Shown: piece after piece, positions 56,377-64,000 of the stretch | Layout of the letters: each line of letters begins with the position of its first letter | Numbering within the stretch: position 1 is the first letter of the stretch | Source: Reticulitermes speratus | Lineage: Eukaryota; Arthropoda; Insecta; Blattodea; Rhinotermitidae | Direction: 5' to 3' | DNA length: 64,000 nucleotides | Assembly (NCBI GenBank): GCA_021186555.1 | Contig: JAJKFL010000013.1 | Location: 38,677,644 to 38,741,643 of the forward strand | Position numbers and translations under genes: made by a program | Notes under the pieces: model-generated | What the model was told of the DNA's origin: nothing | Databases searched by the model: none | What the model saw: only the letters and a program-made list of their open reading frames with translations

Positions 56377-56444
56377 ACTGACAATATACTGACAATATAC
56401 TGACAATATACTGACAATTTACTGACAATATACTGACAATAACG
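56377..56444 (+). repeat. 11-bp tandem repeat (about 6 copies)
   Basis: tgacaatatac repeated, one copy with a change (tgacaatttac). Confidence 0.9.
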
Positions 56445-56589
56445 AAAACAAATTATTGAAACTGCGATTCACAACCTTGGTTATAATATCGCTACTTTTA
56501 GCACATTTTTACAAAATAAATGAACAGTTCATAAGTTTTCAAAATTACTTCGGCATTCTAACTCGGCTTTGCCAGGGAAAGGTTGCAAG

Positions 56590-56715
56590 ACACTTTCTCA
56601 TTTCGAATGTCTCCGCGGGCAATGCAACACTGTGTCGCTGGCAACATGTTGCGCGCGTGCCTCAGGTTGAGTGGGCCTCTGCAATAAGGACTGGGGAACA
56701 CCAATCTAAACAGCA
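56590..56715 (+). repeat. Interspersed repeat F, copy 1
   Basis: SNVSAGNATLCR reading. Matches the - strand at 61665-61755 ([11 protein letters not shown]). Both look like remains of one transposable element; the family is not recognised. Confidence 0.5.
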
Positions 56716-57042
56716 ATCAGGGTAATACGGATGTAGCTAAAATTCGAACGAGGCAGCTACCAATAAACATGTGTAACTTTACGCGTCATATGCTTCTCTG
56801 TAAACTGCAATGATGGTGGTTATGAGGCGAGGACTGGGATGATAATAATGATAATTGTGATGATTTGTGTTTGTTATAATGCCATACAAATAAAAACATT
56901 CGCCTTTTTGCTTAGAAAATAGCAACACGTGTTCTGAGAAACACGTATTTGAACTATATCAAAGTTAACAATAGAAGACGCGAACAGTTTGTTTAACATG
57001 GTGCAAGGTTTTATATATTGCTGTCACCGTGCATTTTCACTA

Positions 57043-57382
57043 ATTCAATTTATTTATTTACACCAACTAATGCACACGTAAAACCACTTTTTTATAGTTT
57101 TTATTGCAAATTGTCACCCCTACACGGTTTCGATCCTCAGATCATCATCAGGGTTTGTTTTTAAAAAGCCACTATCACTTCAATTGCATATTTTGAAGGG
57201 TCCAATAGCTCATGTGCTATTGGACCCTTCAAAATATGCAATTGAAGTGATAGTGGCTTTTTAAAAAAAACCGCGATGATGATCTGAGGATCGAAACCGT
57301 GTAGGGGTGACAATTTGCAATAAAAATTACAAAAAAAGTGGTTTTACGTGTGCATTAGTTGGTGTAAATAAATAAATTGAAT
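57043..57382. mobile_element. Foldback element FB-6 (340 bp, near-perfect palindrome)
   Basis: Arms of about 165 bases starting attcaatttatttatttaca, with terminus ccaactaatgcac. The centre is tagctcatgtgcta. Hairpin motifs 57128-57153 (-) and 57273-57297 (+), stem GATC-tgag-GATC. Confidence 0.9.
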
Positions 57383-57389
57383 GATGCAA

Positions 57390-58145
57390 GGTTATTTCTG
57401 GCAACGTGATTAATCTGCAAATCCTGTGCCATTTTGAGATGTGCCCTCCCTCTCTACAGATCTCGTTGAAGAAAAGATATTTCCATCTATGGGGTATTCC
57501 ACTGCACACAGAAATGTATTTTCTGTCTCCTGCGTGTGTGTGATGTCGAGTTCTTCTTTTTCTAACTTGCATCTCTTTTGATGTCGATAGTGATTCAACA
57601 GGACAGCCACACCCTACCCCCCCCAAAAAAATCCCAGTTTGCTTTTATAGTGATTGGAGGATACTCCTGTCATTTCCTGAAGGTTTTTCTCATTTATATC
57701 CTGCCGTATCTTCTTGAGTCTTGCTTTAAAAGTCTGCTTACTCAATTACTATGCAAGAGGTATTATTTGTGTTTACTAACAGCAACACAATTAATTCACG
57801 TTCTAAAAAGTTGTCTCTTTCTGAATGATTGGTTCACTTCCAATTCTTTGATCAAATTTATTTACCATCTTTTCTGTAAGTACGTAACTTTGACACATTA
57901 TTATATTGATGTTCATCTGTCTGGAAGAATATACTTGGAATTAGAAGAAACATTGTTGTTTGCTTTATTTCATGAACTTTAAATTTGTGTTGTCTTTTTA
58001 TTTCCTGCTACATTATTCAAGATAATTAGGTCTAGCTTTCGAACATGGCATCAGTGGCGTAAAAGCCTTTGTTTTAGACAATCAGTTATAAAGCATCCCT
58101 ATCTTCTTGAATATAATGAATTGGCGATAATTGGCTAGACATGCG
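57390..58145. other. No recognised feature
   Basis: The 134-codon frame at 57578 is hydrophobic but has no family signature. Probably spurious. Confidence 0.35.
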
Positions 58146-58149
58146 TTTC

Positions 58150-58460
58150 ACAGATCCTCGGTTCGACTCACGCCCAGTCGTCACCACGCAGTCTGTCTTA
58201 CGACAAATCCACAGCCTTTTCTAAAGCGGTTCTCCACAGAGTGCCATCTAGTGCTTCCTCCTTTAATTTGCAGTATCTTCTCATTTCCTTACGGTCATCT
58301 AGTGGCTGCATACTTCTTCTTCCTCTTCGTCCCGTCCCTCTATCTTTCCTTCAATAACGTGTTTTAGAAGTCAGTTTCTACTCCAGATGTGATAAATCCA
58401 GTTAATCTTGTTTTTGACGATTTTAGCGGGTTCCTTCATTCGCTCCAGACATTTGCAGGG
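58150..58460 (-). mobile_element. LINE tail 1, second copy (longer)
   Basis: - strand KINWIYHIWSRN, LLKHVIEGKIEGR, RKWEDTAN and the LCGEPL / RLWICRKTDC frame-shifted tail. Same family as 401-595 but extending about 40 codons further upstream, with several frameshifts. Confidence 0.65.
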
Positions 58461-58469
58461 CAGTACCTC

Positions 58470-59195
58470 AAAACAGGTCATGGTCACGTCCTCCTGTCTC
58501 TGTTCTTACACATCACTCTACGTATGGGCCCTTGAAAGGCAGTGCTATAGGTCAGTCTTTCAAGGAAAATGAAATACACTTGTTTATACTTTATCACAAC
58601 ACAGAGATCAATGAAGAGGCAAAACGGTGTAAGTCATAGTTACTAATTTACCCCTGAGGGCACAGCGTCTATCAAGGTAGGTCAATGATAATCCAATAAG
58701 AGTGAAAGGCAGAGATGTGAAATTACTCCAAATACAGGAAATATTACACTACTTTGCTTTGCAGGGGCTAATACAATACTCTTCTCTGAGCGTGTTAATA
58801 ACATCCCCGGCTGACATAGTTCATTGTGAGGTGCGCGCTGAGGCCGAAGAAATACTTGTTATCATTGAGAGAGAAGGTTCTTTGTGTAATATGAGCTGAG
58901 GCAGAAGAAACCTTTGAGTGTAGAGAATATAATAAAAAAAAAGATGAAATGAACGCTGTTTATGCTAAGAATAAAGAAACAATCGATGAAAAAAGCCCGT
59001 GCAGAAGCGCTAAATATTATGGCATCACATCATATGACTGGCACGTGGCTGTTTTTTTTGTTTATTATTATTATTATTATTAGGGCCTCTTTTTCAGAGG
59101 TTTCTTGGTCTGGAAGTGTGCTTTCCGTAGTGGGTGACCAGTCCACTGACTGCACAATTTCTACTCATCCTGCTAGGACTGCCAGAGCCATCTAG
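58470..59195. other. No recognised feature
   Basis: (ATT)n at 59064-59082. Nothing else supported. Confidence 0.35.
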
Positions 59196-59199
59196 CAGT

Positions 59200-59400
59200 C
59201 AATCAGGAGACTTGGGTGAGAAATGGCCGCTGAATTTTGCTTACGAAACATCTCAATTCATGCTCGTAAGGTTCTTTTACATGCCGACGGCTTTACTTCC
59301 CCTCCGAAGGAAGTTGTGCTACAGATTTTTATCACCCTTTAAAAATCCATCGACCTCGGCCAGTGGCGAGCACGCTAACCACTAGTCCACCGAGGGCGAC
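59200..59400 (-). mobile_element. SINE-E (another tRNA-derived SINE)
   Basis: The - strand head ctcggtggactagtggttag, then cgtgctcgccactggccgag, has an A-box-like block. The body ttcggaggggaagtaaagcc, then gtcggcatgtaaaagaacc. Single copy in the window. Confidence 0.6.
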
Positions 59401-59623
59401 GGCACGTGGCTAGTTATCTATAATTAAGATCACGGTATTGTTCGCTGTGGTATCGTATAGTCTACTCACCAGACTAAACGGTCACGTCACAGTAGACTGT
59501 AATGTTAACATATATCGCCATGTGAGATCAAAAATTTTAAAGTTGACAGTGACGCGTTGAGTAAAACTGAAGGCACTCTTAATACCAATAAACAAGACAC
59601 GCAATGTACGTATAACGTAACAT

Positions 59624-60096
59624 CAAGGCGCGTTCGCGTAACCATTGTTGCTGTGGAAAAGCAATAAGTATTACATATTGTGAGTGTGTGTCTGTAGCCT
59701 TAGTTATCCAGCATGCAAAGAGCTTGCGCCGTATTATATTGTCGGCTGTGGCCTGTCTGGCTGTACCATATTTTTACACATTATCTAAAAAACGGCACGA
59801 TTTTCGGAAGAAAGTTATTGAATATAAAACGTGTGGTTTGATTTTCTCTACAACTTTGAAAAATTTATCATTCTAAGGAATTCAGAGAGATGTCATGAAC
59901 CTACATAGGTATTCATGTAAAGTACCCGTTATTTTTGTCGAATTTTAATGAAACTTGAATATTCTCGACAGATTTTCGAAAAATGCCCAAATATCAAATT
60001 TCATGGAAATCCGTATAGTGGGACCGACAGACAGACGGACAGACAGACATAACGAAGCTCATAGTCGCTATTCGCAATCTTGTGAACTCGCCTTTG
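59624..60096 (-). mobile_element. TIR-470 element, copy 6 (full length)
   Basis: Starts caaggcgcgttcgcgtaacc and ends cttgtgaactcgccttt. Both ends are present. Confidence 0.8.
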
Positions 60097-60239
60097 AAGA
60101 TTCGTCTTATTATTTTTCGTTTCGTATGACCTCTCAGTTTAAGTTCTTTTTTTAAATGTTATTACCTCTTATATTCGGTTATTCTTAAATTCACATTTGT
60201 TTCCTTCAGACAGCAGAACCCCTTTTCAGAGTTCCTTGA

Positions 60240-60365
60240 CATTCGCTCAAAACGGCTGGGGCATGAGGCTGATCACTTACCTTTATCTTGTGCCGAGTTA
60301 AACATGAGTGGATCTATAACTCCACTTTACCTGTATGCCTTCATGGCTTGTGTATGGGAAACTTC
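60240..60365 (+). mobile_element. SINE-C 3' part
   Basis: gcatgaggctgatcacttac then catgagtggatctataactc and ttcatggcttgtgta. Confidence 0.6.
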
Positions 60366-60449
60366 ACAAATAAGTGTCAATAAGTCTCTGGATTGTTCCA
60401 CAGATTTTAAAATATTGTCCATGAAATGGATAGTCCAGTCAAAATCGTC

Positions 60450-60700
60450 ACTAGCCTACAGACCGGACATCCTAGAAATATGGGTTCGATTCCTGGCAGG
60501 CACAGAAAGCGTCTCATCTCCACAGCGTCAAGAATGGAGTCCACACATCCTTTTATTCAAATGTTATGGGGGCATTTTACCCAATGATGAAGTGGTAAGA
60601 TATAACGTTGAACAATTATCCCCCCCCCCAATGTGCTGAGCTGACTAGTACGTGGAGCTATACCTCCAAGCCCCACATGTCTTTAAAAGCTTCGTGTAGT
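60450..60700 (+). mobile_element. SINE-C, strongly diverged
   Basis: agaccggacatcctagaaat, gggttcgattcctggcaggc, and 3' cgtggagctatacctccaag. A C run (60620-60629) lies inside. Confidence 0.45.
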
Positions 60701-60704
60701 ACAT

Positions 60705-61475
60705 TGACGTTTCCAGAACAGAAATCAACCAGTTATCTTAATTGAATGTTGTTCAAATTGAAGAATCGTATCTTCTGGAATGTCGTTTAATCTGACAAAT
60801 ATTTCAGTTTCTATGTTTGGTTATGGCGGCAGGTATTACTGCAAGAAAGAAACGAGACCGCCATAAGAGGGGATAATAATTACGGATTCTTTAACCTTCA
60901 AAAATTTGGAGATGGCCGGAAATCGATAGTGGAATGAAAGGCATGGAGATGTTTCCGATCTTTGTGAGGGCCCCAGTAAGAAGATACACGTGTGTTTTGA
61001 CCTCGATGTCACAAAGGGTCGATCCCTCTAAATTCCACGAAAGGAGGAAAACAGACGTCGGTCCATTCCGACTAGCCAGACCGCTTGTCAAAATAAATGG
61101 CGAACCTAAGGCACACAAAAAAATATAATCCTGCTATACTGCGGTAAAGTATCCTTTTACACACGTGTTCGGTTTTCAACTTTGACCCTTTCAAGATGTG
61201 AAGATAAGGAAGGATAGTAAAAATGTGCTTTCTGGGGCTTTGAGCTGAGATCAGGTAACACACACACACACACACACATGTTTCTTTTATTAGCTCGGAG
61301 CGTCATACCTATATTAACAAGAAGTTGACTCTGGAGTCTAACATGAACCATCCTGTTACTTTAAGATCCATTTTAATATCATCCTCCATATCTGCATAAT
61401 ACTTCAATTCCTTTCAGGTTTATCCAATAAATTTTTTTTATGAAGTCCTCATCTTTCTTTGCTTACTGCATGCTC
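60705..61475. other. No recognised feature
   Basis: (AC)n at 61258-61279. Frames on both strands at 60891-61128 have no known family. Confidence 0.35.
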
Positions 61476-61479
61476 ACAA

Positions 61480-61650
61480 TTTGGACGGTCCGGGGATCGA
61501 ATCCCGGTGGGGGTGAGATTTTCCTCAGCTGTCCAGACCGGCCCTGGGGCCCACCCAGCCTTCTATACAATGGGTACCGGGTCTCTTTCCCGGGGGTAAA
61601 GCGGCCGGGGCGTCATGGCCTCTTATAGGGAGAACGTTACCTTTACATTT
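61480..61650 (+). mobile_element. SINE-C, 5' part
   Basis: gacggtccggggatcgaatc, then cagaccggccctggggccca, gtaaagcggccggggcgtca. Close to family consensus. The inner part of the body is deleted, and it ends gaacgttacctttac. Confidence 0.85.
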
Positions 61651-61664
61651 ATGCTCACATCTAC

Positions 61665-61755
61665 ACCGGACCTGCTCAACTCGCAGATGGCTAGCAACAT
61701 TTTGCCCACGACACAGTGTCGTGTTGCCCGTGGAGACATTTGGCATGAGAATAGG
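61665..61755 (-). repeat. Interspersed repeat F, copy 2
   Basis: Directly follows the SINE-C 3' end. See 56590. Confidence 0.5.
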
Positions 61756-62004
61756 TCCTTTGTCCCTTTTCTTGGCAAATCAGATACAGAATGCCGAAGT
61801 AATTTTGAAATATTACAAGCTGATTTTTTATGGAGACATATATTGAATTATTATTTCATTTTGTAAAGATTTGCTAAAAGTAGTCACACCCTAGCCTATG
61901 TTTTAAATTGCATCTTTGTACATTTTTTCTATTATTATCAGTAGCCTATATTTTTTTATTGGACATGATGTACAGAAAAATACACGGGTAAAATTATACG
62001 TAAA

Positions 62005-62272
62005 AAGCAATCCCTCTACAGGCGTGGACAGACCCTGAGGGTTCCAGGAGTTTCAGGCTCCCAGATTTCAAGACAATCGGCACATGAAGGTGATAAGGTT
62101 GTCAGCCTTACGCATTGGCCGCCTTTATCCCCCCCCCCCGGGAGATATTCCTGGTACTTATTTCTGTTAGAGGCTGAATCGACCCCAGGGACATAGTGCG
62201 GCCGGAAGGATTATGTCAATGAAAAATTCAAATATCATCCGGAATCGAACCCGCGACCTTCCGGCCTGTAGC
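62005..62272 (-). mobile_element. SINE-B, antisense, probable TSD
   Basis: caatccctctacaggcgtgg to ggaatcgaacccgcgacctt. Flanked by ttatacgta on both sides (about 61995 and 62274). The head is truncated. A C run lies at 62130-62139. Confidence 0.8.
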
Positions 62273-62304
62273 GTTATACGTATATTTATATATACCCTTA
62301 TTCA

Positions 62305-62385
62305 TTCTTCATTCTGTGTTTTGAATTTCATTTTGCTGCATGCAGACCAAATGTTGCCGAAGTTGCCCGCACTACGTAAAAAGGT
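62305..62385 (+). repeat. Interspersed repeat G, copy 2
   Basis: tgaatttcattttgctgcat and gcagaccaaatgttgccgaa. See 56225. Confidence 0.6.
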
Positions 62386-62389
62386 TTTT

Positions 62390-63235
62390 CAAGCCTGATC
62401 TGCATGTTCTATATTTAGTCACCATGGCAGTACTTGCATCTGACGAAGAGCAAAAATTGTGCTTGCCTTTACTGTGCACTTTCCTCCATCTTGCTCTTAG
62501 TTTCCGTCTTTTAGTTCCCATCAGGATCCTCTTCTCCCTTCCGTTAATGCGAGGGACAATTTTCACAACCATAAAGAAACAGTTCGATATGAAGTTATCG
62601 TTTTGCATATTTTAATCTTCGTGTTTTTAAATAGGAGAAGCCAAGACAAAAATAGTCTGAATTCAACCTCAACAAGCATTTTAATCTGCTATTAAGTTAA
62701 TTTAACCTGGAATAAAATTTTGGTTGTTACGATTGTTTTCAAATACCGAGTGGCGCACAAGTCACTTGGCAATCGACGTTTAACAGCAGAAAGGCCGTAC
62801 GTACTATAATTTCGCCCTCTTCCTGAGAAGGTATATGCAAGCGTTTCGGAAGAACTTCGACAATGTGCTGATGTAGAGGAAGACACTTTGAACATTTTAA
62901 ATATTCAATAAATCGAAGCATTGTGTGAGTAAAATCCCAAACAACATGTTGCTGTGATGTCAAGTGACTTTTGCGCCTTTCTGTGTACGAGTTTCGCCAA
63001 ATATTTATAATTTATTAGCGTTTACCGCCCTAGGAATGTTTGCAGAATAAAATATGAAACACGATCGAAACGTTTTATCGATTATATTAAAACCATTAAT
63101 AACATTGAAGTAAAATCAGATAATTATAAATTTAAGTAGCCTAAATATTGATTCAGTTCTTTCCTATAAGTGCTTCGAAGCAATTTTTTTGCATGAGGCA
63201 CTTTCGGATACTTTCTGTTATTTCTCTCTTTAATA
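62390..63235. other. No recognised feature
   Basis: Overlapping frames with no family signature. Confidence 0.35.
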
Positions 63236-63299
63236 TTTGTGTTTTGCATTCGTGAGAGACGAGGAACTTTATGCTCTGTACTCCTCACCAAATATCATA

Positions 63300-63605
63300 G
63301 CAGGTGATAAAATCAAGAAGGAGATGGGCGGGACATGTGGCACGTATGCGGGCAGGAGAGGTGTTTACAGCTGTTGGTGGGGAGACCTGATGGAAGGAGA
63401 CCACTTGAAAAACCTAGGTGTAGATGGGAGAATAATAATAAAAGGATCTTCAAGAAGTGGGATGGGGGGGTATGGACTGGATTTCTCTGGCTCAGGATAA
63501 GGTCAGGTGTCGGGCAAATGTGAACACGGTAATATACCTTCGAGTTGTATAAAATGCGCGGAGGTTCCTGATTAGCTTCTCAGGAATGACTCTAGTCCTT
63601 GGACT
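63300..63605 (+). mobile_element. LINE 3' end, longest copy
   Basis: Two frames together read [19 protein letters not shown] then, shifted, the MDW..L.QDR-like part (ggactggatttctctggctc). 3' UTR block agcttctcaggaatgactct. This is the LVGRPEGRRPLGRPRRRW segment of non-LTR ORF2 tails. At least one frameshift. Confidence 0.65.
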
Positions 63606-63739
63606 TAGCCATTGTATTATCGCCAGCTTTCTGCTTTGATCTTACGCTCTCTTCTACGACCACAAGACTTTTAGTCCTGACAGGCACGTGATAATTTTCG
63701 TTAGCGTCAAGCCCTTTGGGAGGGGTGTCATAAGTCATA

Positions 63740-64000
63740 TGGAGCTGTGGGCATCTAGATGGCTCAGTCGATGTTGTGACTACATAAGGGTTTGGTCGAT
63801 AGATAAATCTTTTCCAATTCCCGACAAGGGCAAGAAGTTGTTTCTTCTTTACAGCCTCCAGAATATGTCTGAGATCAATCCAGCATCTTGTGCAATGAAT
63901 TATGGAGTTGTTTTCCCGAGGTTAAGGCAGGCGAGGCGTGAAACCACTCATCTCCGTCCAGTCATGAAGTTAAGGATACGTGAAGCTACACATGTACGAC
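63740..64000 (+). mobile_element. SINE-C, diverged, runs off the window
   Basis: gatggctcagtcgatgttgt (head), ttttcccgaggttaaggcag, gcgtgaaaccactcatctcc, gaagttaaggatacgtgaag. Confidence 0.6.

Overview
The window looks like intergenic and intronic DNA from a large, repeat-rich insect genome. A polyneopteran such as a cockroach is my inference, based on the style of the interspersed repeats; the sequence alone cannot prove the species. There is no bacterial gene organisation. Most long open frames are translations of tandem repeats or SINEs, not genes.

The one convincing host gene lies at about 27.2-32.8 kb on the + strand. A TATA box at 27518 sits about 35 bases upstream of a plausible start site. 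The first ATG of the transcript (27746) opens a 43-codon frame that ends at a good splice donor (27875). After an intron of about 4.6 kb, a 79-codon exon (32498-32734) joins in the same phase and ends at a perfect GTAAGT donor. Exon 2 carries NLANERLE, which fits the NxANE(K/R)LE (Neuralized-binding) motif of Bearded-family proteins of the Enhancer of split complex. It ends in VEIY just where the family's PVHF block would be expected next, but no following exon was found in the window. The promoter has a Su(H)/CSL site, two proneural E-boxes and HES-type sites, the arrangement expected of a Notch target gene. Intron 1 holds a 72-bp tandem array of about 11 copies and several SINEs.

The rest is a layered repeat landscape. 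Four main tRNA-derived SINE families (called A-D here) occur in many copies, several nested inside each other with visible target-site duplications (TSDs). Tails of non-LTR retrotransposons occur at 0.4, 7.3, 7.6, 14.1, 19.9, 22.9, 48.4, 52.1, 58.2 and 63.3 kb. There is a fossil mariner-like transposase (51.0 kb), a hAT-like element (6.6 kb) and a Tigger-like MITE split by a SINE (37.2 kb). A roughly 470-bp inverted-repeat element occurs six times, and a 78-79 bp near-perfect hairpin MITE four times. Large foldback palindromes lie at 3.3, 13.9, 19.2, 24.0, 55.0 and 57.0 kb.

Tandem arrays have unit lengths of 135 bp (1.5 kb), 76 bp (8.9 kb, higher order), GGT-rich (11.9 kb), 27 bp (13.0 kb), 52 bp (18.3 kb), 72 bp (29.6 kb), 34 bp (46.8 kb) and 11 bp (56.4 kb).

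The most intriguing non-gene signal is a short hairpin motif, CCTGANGAT-[stem]-loop-[stem']-GAAAC, scattered through the window at more than 20 places in different repeat contexts. Its stem sequence changes from copy to copy while base pairing is kept, which looks like selection on an RNA or single-stranded DNA structure. The flanks resemble a hammerhead ribozyme core, except for one consistent extra base.
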